A DNA stretch of 64,000 nucleotides from Zoroaster sp. YZ-2022 (Eukaryota > Echinodermata > Asteroidea > Forcipulatida > Zoroasteridae): positions 97,933,446-97,997,445 of the forward strand of contig CM055816.1 in assembly GCA_029582265.1 (NCBI GenBank), given 5' to 3'. The notes below the pieces were generated by a model. The model was not told the origin of the DNA, ran no database searches, and saw only the letters and a program-made list of their open reading frames with translations. Shown in pieces: positions 44,900 to 54,715 of this stretch (position 1 is the first letter of the stretch; every line of letters starts with the position of its first letter). The position numbers and the translations under genes are program-made.

Positions 44900-45697
44900 G
44901 AGCTATTTGCATCGCGTGAACGTACCTTCTTATAGAGTCGTTGACTCGTTCTATAGCCCGTTGGGATTGGCCTAAGCCGAGTATAAATTTAACCCAAGCT
45001 CGCTTAGTTTCGGGAGATTGTGAAATGAAACCGAATGTGTACGTTGAAGGATGATCTCCAAAGTTCATCTTTGTTGCGGTTTTGTAATAATCATAATCAC
45101 CCACGTCATTAAACGCAACGTGCAAACTCGAATTATCGTAGTCTTTCCCAGGCACCACTTTATAACCGTTGTCGTAATAATAAGCTGTTCCTAATCCTCT
45201 CGAGTTTTTGTCTACTTGTTGTTTCAGATACTGACGAAACGTGAAAGTCTCTACATATTTTATTATACGCACCAATGTCAATATTGTTTTCAAACGCGCT
45301 CCAAAAATTTTGAAAAGCAGCTCATTTCTTTGAGTAATCGTCTAATTTGATAACAGACGTGAAATTTTAAGAAACTACTAATCATCGGATTCGAATGAAA
45401 CAAATGTTCGTAACTCACTCCACATGCCGTCGTACTACACCACGTAACAAAATTTATTTGATTTTGATAAAACTTTAGCGGATTAGAATTCCAACTATTT
45501 ACAATCTCATCGCTATCGATGTGTGGCAACTTGTATTTTTCGAATGGATTATCAAGTACTACATTAAAAAAATCATTTTCATTAATGTAAATATTTATAT
45601 TAGTCAAGTCGCTAGAAGAAATTGCTCCTGCTGTATAATTTCCAGATTGTTGATACCTCTCTGATAAATTACTCTGAAATGCTAAAGGAATCGACAT
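44900..45697 (-). pseudogene. Polinton conserved minus-strand gene, 5' half
   Basis: Frame 45697-45290 starts MSIPLAFQSNLSERYQQSGN; a frameshift near 45290-45310 moves it to frame 45293-44841. That frame has FRQYLKQQVDKNSRGLGTAY then YYDNGYKVVPGKDYDN, DVGDYDYYKTATKMNFGDHP, STYTFGFISQSPETKRAWVK and LGQSQRAIERVNDSIR. The LINE interrupts at that point, and the NDSIR-(T/R)-YV segment is duplicated on the far side. Together with 40242-40849 it makes about 450 codons. It is divergent from the penton-like gene at 45735, sharing a short AT-rich promoter region. Confidence 0.6.
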
Positions 45698-45734
45698 TTT
45701 ATTATAAACTATTAGTTTTAGATTATAATAAAAT

Positions 45735-46419
45735 GTATCATACGTTTGAAATTAAAAATTTTAACAAACCAATCGTATTAGATAATAGTATCGATAATCG
45801 CGATGGTAAACTCACCATTTCGTTAAAGACCGCCAACTTTTTGGTCGGTGACTATAATGTGCGTAAAAAAGAAAAAAAAATATTCTGTCGTAAAACCAAT
45901 CAGGGTTTTCAACCGATAGAAGAAACTCAGCTTATCGATCCTGGACTTTATAATATAAAAGAAATTATCGATATTGTCAATAATACACCTTGGATTACAT
46001 TTGTCATCGATGAAAGTCAAGGTGAATCTTTGCTCCAAATTAATAATCAAAACCGAAGAATAAAATATTCAGCTGGGCTCGCTAATTTACTCGGGTTTCC
46101 GGCTGAATTTCTAGCTATGGGAGAGCATCATGGAAAAATTGATTTGCAGCCTTTTAAAATAATGTACATTCATTGCGATCAAATTCCTACGAGCGAAAAC
46201 CTTTTCAACGGTAAACCTTCGAGTATGTTAAACGTTTTTCCATTACAAGATAAAAGATTTGGCGAAAGCGCCTGGATAGAATATTCTGATACATTACGAA
46301 CAAATCTCAAGACTGGTACTTTTAACGAATTGAAATTTAAAATGAAAGATTCTATCAATAGAGACATTAATAATCGCAGTATGCCAGCCATTTTTACTGT
46401 CGAAATTAATAAAAACTAA
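45735..46419 (+). CDS. Polinton penton-like minor capsid candidate
   Basis: The open frame begins at 45622, but the first ATG beyond the overlap with the minus gene is MYHTFEIKNFNKPIVLDNSI at 45733-45735, which suits a start. About 228 residues follow, all open: LKTANFLVGDYNVRKKEKKI, GLYNIKEIIDIVNNTPWITF, SAGLANLLGFPAEFLAMGEH, IMYIHCDQIPTSENLFNGKP and SSMLNVFPLQ. The order beta-rich N-terminus, LLGF word, then a cysteine/Asn segment and a hydrophobic end is that of the single jelly-roll minor capsid (penton) proteins described for Polintons. It has no lesion in this copy. Assignment rests on motif recall. Confidence 0.62.
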
Positions 46420-46430
46420 TTGTAAATAGT

Positions 46431-46940
46431 ATGGCGAGTATTTGCGGTCCAACTCGTAAAAACAAACACATTTTATCTAAACATCACAATCTGTCCATTT
46501 ATGAATATCATAATCATATTACTCCAAACGAAGTTAGACTTACGGTACCATTGATCAATTTAATGGGAAGATTACCCATTTTTATCGAGTGGAAAGGAGT
46601 AATGAGTCAACCCTGTTTTTTGTAGAAATTGAACCAGTATACCGTTCAATTTTGCCAAATTTTGCCAATCAAGGGAACCAATACTTTTTATTCAGTCACT
46701 GCAAGGCGCAGCTTTGTACCCAACACAGCTTATGCATTTAGTGCTACTGAAGATGTTGATGCAAACTTTTAGCAATATACCGCAGCATTTAGAATGTGGA
46801 CTTTGTTTCAAAGTTGAAGATCAAGAAATGTTTGTACAAGCAACGTTTTTTTGGTGCTTTAGACACGGAAATTTGTTTCAATATAAAAATTTAAAGTTTT
46901 TCATTGGTTTAAAAATTATAATCTGTATTATTAATAGAAT
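46431..46940 (+). pseudogene. Degenerate Polinton gene remnant
   Basis: An open frame 46431-46625 (MASICGPTRKNKHILSKHHN ...) is followed by shifting frames that still read protein-like (SVTARRSFVPNTAYAFSATE near 46690-46760). It is probably one decayed gene between the penton-like gene and the coiled-coil gene. Not recognised. Confidence 0.35.
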
Positions 46941-46941
46941 A

Positions 46942-47551
46942 ATGAACCTATCTAACGATACAACAACAAAAAAACATCCCGCATTACCAAACGCTGCAAG
47001 AGATGCGTCCATAAACGTTACGGATAACGTAGATGAGTTAAATGTGGATGCGTTTAGATTTCAAAAAATCAACGACATCCAAAAAGAAATTTCAGTAGAA
47101 AGAAATGAGCGCGAAAGATCGTATAAAAAAATATAATCAAATCATTAAAACTTGTTCTGTCGTAGAAACAATGGCAGAATCTGGCGCTATCGGAGCCGAA
47201 ACCGTTGGAATTGCCAGTTTAGCTACCGTCGTAGCATTGCAAGTTGGGTTCGCTTTAGAAGGAATAACTATTGGGTTAGGAGCTATGGCTATGGCGATAA
47301 AATATGCGAAATTCAAGCTCTCTAAAAAAGCAAAGAACGAGATAAGAGTTTTAGCCGAAAGTAAACTAAACACCATCAACAGTCACGTTTCGAAAGCGAT
47401 CGAAGACAGTCTTATAACTCAAGAAGAATTTTTTTTAATCAACGAGGAACAAAACAAGTATTCGCAAATGAAAAAAAACATTCGAACAAAATTTACACCA
47501 TTAACTGAAGCTCCTCCAAATTTTAAAGCCATCATCGATAAAGAATTTTGA
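46942..47551 (+). pseudogene. Polinton coiled-coil/hydrophobic protein (PC1-like)
   Basis: Starts MNLSNDTTTKKHPALPNAAR at 46942, runs through a charged helix (FRFQKINDIQKEISVERNER) to an A-run at about 47118-47126 and shifts by one base. It continues as KKYNQIIKTCSVVETMAESG, a long hydrophobic Gly/Ala region (VALQVGFALEGITIGLGAMA), SKKAKNEIRVLAESKLNTIN and a C-terminal helix (EEFFLINEEQNKYSQMKKNI). This charged helix - hydrophobic hairpin - ESK/VSKAI - EEF pattern is a conserved small gene near one end of Polintons. The single frameshift could be an assembly error. Confidence 0.55.
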
Positions 47552-47627
47552 ATTTAAAGTAAATTTTTCCATAGACAAATCTTACAACAATAAACCAGTT
47601 TTAATTCAAAGACCACCACCGTATAAT

Positions 47628-47942
47628 TCAACTTTTTAAGGATTTCAACTCTTTTATAACGAGATTAAAATTTCTTCTAGCTCGAGCTTCAACGCGGTTT
47701 AAAAAACTTCTTTTTAATATATTACCGCATTTTGTACATGAATGCGTCTTTGTTAGTGTACCATTTTTACATTTTCGACACGGAACTGGTATACATTTTC
47801 TGTGTCGAATACGCCACTGATGTTGCGGACAAAATACATCTCCAGCCACACTAGGTAAACAACACTTGTCCGTTTTGCCCACTAAAAGCCATTCGCACGG
47901 AATAATTGCTTTTTGAAAAAAATTACCAAAATACTTACTCAT
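47628..47942 (-). CDS. Polinton terminal Cys-rich (zinc-ribbon-like) protein
   Basis: Start chosen at 47942 (MSKYFGNFFQKAIIPCEWLL); the frame is open further upstream but this ATG matches the start of the left terminal gene within the TIR. About 104 residues with Cys/His pairs: CCLPSVAGDVFCPQHQ, CIPVPCRKCKNG and HSCTKCGNILKR. These could bind two zinc ions. The C-terminus is basic. Function unknown; nucleic-acid binding is plausible. No lesion. Confidence 0.55.
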   Translation of the reverse strand: MSKYFGNFFQKAIIPCEWLLVGKTDKCCLPSVAGDVFCPQHQWRIRHRKCIPVPCRKCKNGTLTKTHSCTKCGNILKRSFLNRVEARARRNFNLVIKELKSLKS

Positions 47943-48182
47943 TGTCTTTATTATACTACTACATTTTTTCAAATCGTTTTTTTAATTTTTTTTTTAAAGT
48001 AATGTTTTCAATATCTTTTTTTAACAATCTCTACCCACCCTTTTTTTTAACAACCAACATTTTTAACAAGTCGTCCACCCTTTCATATCAACCAAACCCA
48101 ACTTCACTTGTTAAAAACTTTTAACAAGTCTCCCAAAACTCTTTAAAAAAAATACATCCACACCCCACCCACCCCACCCACC
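47927..48182 (-). repeat. Polinton right TIR
   Basis: Reverse complement of the left TIR, ending CCACCCCACCCACC at 48182. It includes the start codon (47942-47940) of the minus-strand terminal gene. A convincing target duplication was not found. Confidence 0.88.
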
Positions 48183-48197
48183 ATTATGTGATTTTTC

Positions 48198-48395
48198 GTA
48201 CACAGACGTGACCCCAATCCGACCTCTCCTTCCGGTCGAAACCGGAAGTTGAACATTTTCAAACAATCATATCTCATGAACCACAGAAAATATTTTCACA
48301 ATCTTTACATCATCTTAAAGACCTTGAACTATGTCACATTTCTTACACAGACATGACCCCAATTTGACCTCTCCTTCCGGCCGAAAACGGAAGTT
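48198..48395. repeat. Direct repeat with internal palindrome (two copies)
   Basis: ACACAGACGTGACCCCAATC followed by CGACCTCTCCTTCCGG and CGAAACCGGAAG appears at 48199-48250. A close copy is at 48339-48390. Each holds a CTTCCGG ... CCGGAAG inverted pair. Offset 140 bp. Confidence 0.75.
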
Positions 48396-49190
48396 TAAGT
48401 GAACAACCATTCTGAAGTACATGTACTATATACGTGTACTATATTATAAGCTGATACAGCCCATTCCGCGTGTGAACAGCCTTGACACACACAGACAAGA
48501 GGCATACAGTGTATAATACACTGTATAAACTGTATTACATTCACTGTCCAGTACAGTATCTAATTAGAATATAATACATCGCGAGAACATTTTGTGTCCA
48601 CACAGTTTACGGTAATTTCGTTATTTATTTTGAGGTGTCGTTTTTATACACAATTTTAAAATTGTTAACGCTTGTTCTAATTCTAAGAGATAATTCTAAC
48701 ATATCGTTTTAGGCATTCATGATTTCAATTACCTCATCGTGCATGTTTCACATCATTTCGCGATTGATGCAGTCAAATTAAGAGTTATCGATGCGCAGAG
48801 GTTTTTTTAAAGAATTTATTTCTTCGTTGTTTTTTTTCTTTCGTTTATGGGCAATCAATTTCATGGTAACAGTTTTCTAATGCGCCGTTGACAACAGGTT
48901 TCCAGGCACTGGAGTTAATTTAAATACAAAATCAATTAAATTTGATTTTGATGCAAGTGATCTAGATCTAATTTATGTATTTCAATGTTCTTTTTATTAT
49001 TTTAGCAACTTAATTAACTTTAATTTTGCAAATGGAATAATGTGTATAGTTTTTAAACGAAAAACATCAAAAACTTTCAACAATGATTGTTTAATAATCA
49101 ATGTGGCAGAAAAAGCGTCTAGTTTAAATTGTTTTGGTACTGTTGACAAGGAGGCTTTTCAAATTCATTATGTAATCCTTGAACTTAGTC
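48396..49190. other. No gene seen
   Basis: AT-rich sequence with short repeats of GTATAATACACTGTATA type near 48510; no recognised coding feature. Confidence 0.4.
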
Positions 49191-49194
49191 AAGA

Positions 49195-49398
49195 ATGGAG
49201 GGATCTGAAGTTAATTGTCTCCATATTGGAAGGAAAATGTTTACATTCCCGGTACTAATAGGTTTGCTTGTTCTATTATTGTCATTCAAAATATACTACG
49301 TAGTTCCACAGAGCACGCACAGCCATTCCCATGCACGGACCGCGGAAGTCATCCCAGTGAAACATTCCAAAGAGAACATAGCCGTTCCAAAACCATGA
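49195..49398 (+). CDS. Small predicted membrane peptide or first exon
   Basis: Open frame of 67 codons. From the Met at 49237 it reads MFTFPVLIGLLVLLLSFKIY followed by YVVPQSTHSHSHARTAEVIP, a short N-terminus plus one hydrophobic segment. This is the look of a signal anchor, as in first exons of Golgi glycosyl- or sulfotransferases. It ends in TGA with no strong donor seen, so it may also be chance. No family recognised. Confidence 0.3.
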   Translation: MEGSEVNCLHIGRKMFTFPVLIGLLVLLLSFKIYYVVPQSTHSHSHARTAEVIPVKHSKENIAVPKP

Positions 49399-50063
49399 AG
49401 GAATAAAAATACAAAACTGATTTTTTACATCCATGGGTTGGATACAATGCTTTAAAATGATGGTGTACATACATGACATTTGAAAAATCATTAACAAGTG
49501 TTTGGGGTATGGGTATACGTATACAAGATGTATTCAACAAGTATACTGTATATTAAGAAACATGTCAATTTTAATGAAGAATCACCTGACCTCACCAACC
49601 TGAATGTTCTTGCATAGATATGACACAATCTTTTAAGATGTAACTGTTTCAGTTACATGGGTAGTGGCCCATTTGGTCAACCATCCATTAGGAGGAGGTG
49701 GTATTGTTTAAATGTTTGACCCCAAACCTAAATTCAGACCCCCAGCTAAACCTCCAATGAAGAACTGATGTGAGTGGTCCATCCTTGTTTGGGGGCAGAC
49801 ATACGCACCTAAAATATGAAACCAATCTGACCACTCATGTGGGCATCACAGTGCCCATTGAAAACCTTCCCATTCTGTTTTGCACATCTGCACTCCTAGT
49901 AAAATTCTTCAACATCACTTTTTTTCAGTGGATATTTGGTAACTTAATTGTATTATGGGATGAACACGTATCTTTTTTAACGTGAATGAATATAATTAAC
50001 TTAACAATCAGTCTGATGTGAAATAATACAGGAATAACTGACAGTTATATCTTTATTCACAAC

Positions 50064-50162
50064 AGATATTTCAAGAGCGACATTTCTCCTTGTTTTGGCA
50101 CTGATTCTGTGCCAGTTAAGCTCAGTGAAGAAGAACATTCACAATAGGAATGGGAAATGCAT
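50064..50162 (+). CDS. Possible short exon with hydrophobic segment
   Basis: Behind an acceptor (TTCACAACAG) the plus frame reads DISRATFLLVLALILCQLSS then VKKNIHNRNGKCISM. It ends at a GTAGGT donor-like site. The sequence around this donor (ATGGGTAGGTTGAACCAC) is similar to that at 50549 (ATGGTAAGTTGAGCCACA), hinting at a small duplicated exon. Secreted-peptide-like but unassigned. Confidence 0.22.
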
Positions 50163-50259
50163 TAGCATGGGTAGGTTGAACCACGTTTACATTTATTAAC
50201 ATCTTCCAACAGCAATTATTATATGAATATTTTCATTTTAATTTCGTTTTTGGGGAATG

Positions 50260-50450
50260 AGTGTGTGTGTGTGTGTGTACTTACACACCATTCGTTGTGG
50301 GGTACCAAACACAATGGAACAATGGTACCCCACAAGGAATCTATAGAAATTCTGGTACCCCACAGGAGAATTTAATAGAAAAAGGGATAATAGAACGAAC
50401 AAAGGAATACCCCACAAGTCGGCATATGTGAGTGTGTGTGTGTGTGTTAA
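50260..50450. repeat. GT microsatellites and GGTACCCCACA words
   Basis: (GT)n runs at 50262-50278 and 50430-50447 flank a segment with four GGTACCCCACA/GAATACCCCACA copies. Confidence 0.75.
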
Positions 50451-50690
50451 CTATTAATTTTGTTAGAGTAAAGTAACATTTATGGTGAATGTTTATTTGT
50501 TTTGCTCAGTGTTCGAGGAGACGGAGGAGTGACTCAAGAAAGAGTGACATGGTAAGTTGAGCCACAATGTACATTTTACAACGTCATATAATATTAGACA
50601 AAGCTTTTACACTAATTTGTTCAAGTTTATTTAGAAAATCAGTGAGCATTTAAGTGTTTTTATCTTACGTTAACCCCTCCAACACACGAA

Positions 50691-50838
50691 AGTCTACGTC
50701 ACTCTACTTACCTGTAGAGCTACTACATTTGCATATTTCCCCAACCAGCAGGTTTCGTTCGCTAAGAATTTACACACAATAGGCCTAACCACAATGCCCT
50801 GTGGCACGTCCGCCCCCTATCGTCCTCTTTTCTCTTAG
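50691..50838 (+). repeat. DIRS C left terminal repeat
   Basis: Outer edge AGTCTACGTCACTCTACTTA then CCTGTAGAGCTACTACATTT and on to CCTATCGTCCTCTTTTCTC. Its inner 130 bases are inverted at 55278-55410. Confidence 0.9.
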
Positions 50839-51019
50839 CGGCAGGTAGAATTCGCACGTGTTTTCTTCGAGCTCCGTAGAATCACTATTATTTTTACCAC
50901 ACGTTTAAGAGAGATTTACAATAAAAGATATTAAGTAGTAGTAGACGATTGTGAGTGTAGAGTTTATAAAGATTGTTTGATTTTATTTTATTTTTTTATG
51001 TTTTATTTAGTGACATTAG

Positions 51020-52240
51020 TATGTCTAAACGCATGGCTAGAGTCGAGACCGTCCGTAACGGGGAGAATTACCACTCCTCGGGACCGTCCGTCTCTCCGGG
51101 GGGGCTGCACCGGTGACCTAGAAAAGTCTCCGGGCCAGCAGTTCCCCTCCCAACTCCCGGTGCCAGAGTCGGCCCCGAGCATTGGGAACCCCGCAGGCCG
51201 AACAGGGGGCTCTAACCAGCCCCTCGTCCCGGCCGAATTGAAAGGGGGTAAGCCAGAAGAAGGGCAAAAGGAAGCTGCCCGGCAAGGGGACAGAAACCCG
51301 AGCCGGCGCCAGCTCCAAGCAGGGCCAACGCGGGAGACGAGCCCCGGAAACGGAGCTCGTAGCCTGCGCCGGCCCAACCTTGAGCACGGGTACTCTGACC
51401 GAAGGCGACGGGTCGATCTGCCCACGCTCGATCTGCCCAGCACGTCAAGTGCATCACGCTCCAAACCTCCCGGATTATTGGCTACAGCCACGGGAACTAA
51501 GGGAAAAAGTGTGAAACGGCCCGAGGGCCAGAAGAGAACAAGTCCTGCACCTTCATATGCTCTGACACTCCCCCAACCCACCGTATATACCGGGGTAAGG
51601 GAACAGAGTGTCCAGCGGTCAAATGACCGTGGTGCAGAACGAGCTTCATCCCCTCAATCTCCCCGAGTAGCGTACGCTACGGGGACTAGAGATAAAGAAG
51701 CCCAGCGGCGAGAGGCCCCGGTTCCCGGGCCGATCTCACCGCTGGCCCCGACAACCACGGCATGGATACCCTCGGCTTCGGATTTCTCCCGTTGCTCGGG
51801 CATCCCAGTTATCCCCGTATCGCCCGAACCGACATCGGATACATCATGGGGCCACACAAAGAAAGGGAAAAAGAGCCATCGTTCCCGACACCGACGATCG
51901 CCCTCCGACTCGGGGGAGTCGTCCGACCGTTCGTCGCATAAAAAGCCACACCGAAAACGGGACTCCGTTTCCCCGGCGGACTTCATGCAGGCCTTCCAAG
52001 CAATTTCCGCATCGCTATCGGCCATCTCCAGTGCCCCACTGGTAGGATATGGTCACGACCCGGGCTACCCGGTCGACCCACGCTGCGCAACCACGCACCA
52101 GAGGGACCTCCCACAGACTTTAAGTCACCCACCAGCTTCCCCACCGAACATCAGCATCCACCCGTCTGCAACACTCGGGTCGGATACCGACTTGTCCACA
52201 GAGGACCCCACGCCGAACGCAGCACGATCTGGCCCAAATA
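51020..52240 (+). pseudogene. DIRS C ORF1 (gag-like)
   Basis: The likely start is MSKRMARVETVRNGENYHSS at 51020. A G-run (about 51097-51103) then shifts it into the long frame open to 52266. That frame is Pro/Ser/Arg-rich with a basic, serine-rich nucleic-acid-binding-like stretch (HTKKGKKSHRSRHRRSPSDS) and a short hydrophobic helix (ADFMQAFQAISASLSAISSA). DIRS ORF1 proteins are poorly conserved, so the call rests on position. The 3' end is lost in the deletion joining it to RT. Confidence 0.65.
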
Positions 52241-53277
52241 CCTTCGCTTCCTGTACAACAAAGTGACTTACGAATTCAGATCCCTCCCCTTCGGACTGTC
52301 AACTTCCCCCAGGGTCTTCACCAGATTAGTAAATACGATCGGGGCAGTACTACGAAGACAATGAATAAAAATCTTCATGTACCTCGACGACTGGCTCGTA
52401 GTAGGTCAGTCGTACCAAGAGACATGGGCAGCAATAGAAACAACACAACGTCTGACAAATAATCTGGGGTTCATCATCAACGAGACAAAATCACAAATAC
52501 AGCCCACACAGACCCCGGTCTTCTTGGGCGCGGTGGTCGACCTCCAAAAAGGAACTGCTCGCCCGGCAGACGAACGCATCATGAATCTTCAACAGTGCGT
52601 GAAGCTCTTCATGGAAACAACGTCTGCACCAGCAAGAGCCTGGCTCAGACAACTGGGACTGATGGCAAGCATAGTAGACCTCATACATTGGTGCAGACTC
52701 CGAATGCGGCCAATCCAGCTCTACCTATTATCGTTTTTTCGACCCAGTCGCCATCCAATTCACCATGTCGTCCCGGTCACATCCCTATTACAACCACATC
52801 TCCAATGGTGGGCAGAAAGAGACAACCTCATGAAAGGGATAACATTCCCTCAACCATATCCATCAGTGACCATAACAACAGATGCCTCTCTGACCGGATG
52901 GGGGGGGGGGGGCCACACTGACACCACGTCAAGTGGCAGCAATATGGGACACCGACTGCCAAACATATCATATCAATGTACTGGAGATGTTGGCAGTCAG
53001 CGGGGCCCTTCATCACTTTGTTCATTCAGTAACAGACCAAACAGTTAAAATCAGATGCGACAATGCCACAGTAGTGGCATACATCAACCATCAAGGGGGC
53101 ACACGATCGAGCCAGCTGTGTCTCCTCACGTGGCAGTTGCTCAATTGGTGCATAACACAGAGAATTACGCTGACGGCAATACATATCCCAGGCGAAGAGA
53201 ACTACCTAGCGGACGCATTGTCACGGAGGCAGATTGTCCCAACAGAATGGACATTACTCCCGAGCGTAGTACAGTAA
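52220..53277 (+). pseudogene. DIRS C reverse transcriptase and RNase H
   Basis: RT starts abruptly at KYLRFLYNKVTYEFRSLPFG (about 52238), so its N-terminal third is deleted. A TGA (52362-52364) precedes FMYLDDWLVVGQSYQETWAA (catalytic YLDD). Then come NLGFIINETKSQIQPTQTPV, FLGAVVDLQKG and RNase H TITTDASLTGWGG. A G-run at about 52901-52913 causes a frameshift, after which RNase H continues in frame 52933-53277: YHINVLEMLAVSGALHHFVH, IRCDNATVVAYINHQGGTRS and IHIPGEENYLADALSRRQ. Confidence 0.88.
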
Positions 53278-53278
53278 A

Positions 53279-54715
53279 TTGTTCTGCAGATCGACGCGAC
53301 CGGCCTCACATAGACCTGTTCGCAGCAGCAAACAACAATCAGCTGCCGGTTTATTGTGCTCGGGGTCCAGACCCCAAAGCATGGCACATAGATGCTTTAT
53401 CGATACGATGGGACGGCATCCTTGCATATGCCTTTCTTCCAATATCACTAATTTCACAAGTGTTAACCAAGATCGAGCAAGAGAACTGCAAGATCCTGCT
53501 CATAGCCCCATTCTGGCCCCGCCAACCGTGGTTTGCCAGACTGGTAAAACTTCTAGTCTATCGGCCAATAATTCTCCCCCATCGGCCGGACATCCTGTTC
53601 CAGCCAGTATCGGGATTTCTTCATCCGGCTCCGAAGGATCTCCACCTGACATGCTGGACATTGTCAAGAGATCTCTCCGAGCAGCTGGCCTTTCGCAGGA
53701 CGCAGCAGCAATCGCTGCACACAGTCGTAGACCATCGACTCGGAAGGTCTACAGCAGATTACACCATTTTTTCAAATGGTGTAAATGACAGAATCATGAT
53801 CCTACCATTGCTTCTTTAACAACAATAGGGGATTTCCTGGTCCACCTGTTTAAGAGCAATCTAGCAATCACTACAATAAAACATTACCGTTCAGCTATTG
53901 CAGCAATCCACAAAGGATTCCCAGATGGATCATCTATATCAAACAACCCGGTAATAGCCCAACTCATCCGGGGAATGTTTATACAACGACCCCCAGTGCG
54001 CAAACTCATTCCATCCTGGGACCTGTTTCAAGTGCTATCCGCACTGTCTGAGACTCCCTTTGAACCATTGGCCCAAGCCTCGCTGTTGCAACTGTCTATC
54101 AAAGTGGCTTTCCTACTAGCAATGGCAACCACCAGACGCCGTAGTGAATTGTGCGCTCTCACGATCGAGCCAGGACAAATTCGATGGGAACCAACTGGTG
54201 TACGGCTGATCCCAAATACGAAATTCTTAATAAAATATCAATCAGAGATGTTTTACCCACCAGATATATTCGTTCCAGACATTAAGTCTGTTTCGGCTGT
54301 AACAGCAGACAAATATTGGTGCCTAGTTCGCGCACTGAAGTGGTACATTAATCGCACTAAACCACTATTTATTACGTCAGTGTCACCATATCGACCAGCG
54401 ACACAAGACACAATTACCAGGTGGATAGTGACAGCCATTCATTCAGCCACGAATGAATGGCCCACTCAGTCAGATATAACAATCCGTGCGCATGATGTCA
54501 GAGCAATGGCAACATCATGGGCCTTTTTTAAGGGTGTTCCCCTTCAAGATATAATACAGGCAGCATGCTGGAAGTCGCAGAACACCTTCACAAGCTGCTA
54601 CCTCAAAGATGTTATCCAGTCTGAAGGTAGAACAGGACGGACAGTCTTGACACTAATGACAGCAGCCAGAACATCTGCTAACAAGCACGACCACCATCCT
54701 CAAGGACCACAGTAG
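53279..54715 (+). pseudogene. DIRS C tyrosine recombinase (one stop)
   Basis: One frame from 53279 to 54715 is broken only by TGA at 53786-53788. Core-binding domain: LSQDAAAIAAHSRRPSTRKV then YSRLHHFFKWC, and TTIKHYRSAIAAIHKGFPDG. Catalytic domain: FLLAMATTRRRSELCALTIE (first Arg), ITIRAHDVRAMATSWAFFKG (His-x-x-Arg) and ACWKSQNTFTSCYLKDV (Trp and Tyr nucleophile). All catalytic residues are present. The enzyme integrates circular cDNA. The DIRS linker domain (HIDLFAAANNNQLPVYCARG) lies in an overlapping frame at 53300-53640. Confidence 0.88.
53300..53660 (+). pseudogene. DIRS C DLFAxx/methyltransferase-like region
   Basis: Frame 53055-53819 contains DRPHIDLFAAANNNQLPVYC, AYAFLPISLISQVLTKIEQE and ILLIAPFWPRQPWFARLVKL, equivalents of the DLFASR and PFWPxQPWF words of other DIRS elements. 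It overlaps the recombinase frame, as expected for DIRS overlapping ORFs. Confidence 0.8.

Larger units (their letters stand above)
40850..44905 (-). mobile_element. CR1-group LINE inserted in the Polinton
   Basis: Minus-strand order is ORF1 (44870-44165), a gap where the endonuclease N-terminus is missing (44160-43660), endonuclease C-terminus and linker (43652-43030), RT (42718-42073), C-terminal region (41874-41281) and 3' UTR ending in GAACCTTGAAACTTGAACCT-type repeats (about 40850-40885). It is flanked by a 33-bp duplication of the Polinton gene (40815-40849 and 44911-44943, two mismatches). Several frameshifts. Confidence 0.85.
33558..48182. mobile_element. Polinton/Maverick element, decayed, with nested insertions
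   Basis: Terminal inverted repeats lie at 33558-33757 and 47927-48182. Inside are protein-primed DNA polymerase B (plus), a small hydrophobic protein (plus), a large conserved protein (minus, split), a penton-like minor capsid candidate (plus), a hydrophobic coiled-coil protein (plus) and a Cys-rich protein (minus). A Gypsy and a LINE account for roughly half its length. Integrase, packaging ATPase, protease and a recognisable major capsid gene are absent. Polintons are self-synthesising DNA transposons related to eukaryotic dsDNA viruses. Confidence 0.88.

Noticed and set aside
33558..48182. A functional Polinton or virus
   Set aside because: PolB is broken and lacks motifs B and C; integrase, ATPase, protease and a major capsid gene are not seen.
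50977..51019. Start of DIRS ORF1 at the first Met of the open frame
   Set aside because: The first residues are a hydrophobic AT-coded leader. The Met at 51020 in the neighbouring frame (MSKRMARVE) with a G-run frameshift is more credible.
51003..52025. Minus-strand frames of 80-192 codons
   Set aside because: Antisense to the GC-rich DIRS ORF1, where stop codons are rare.
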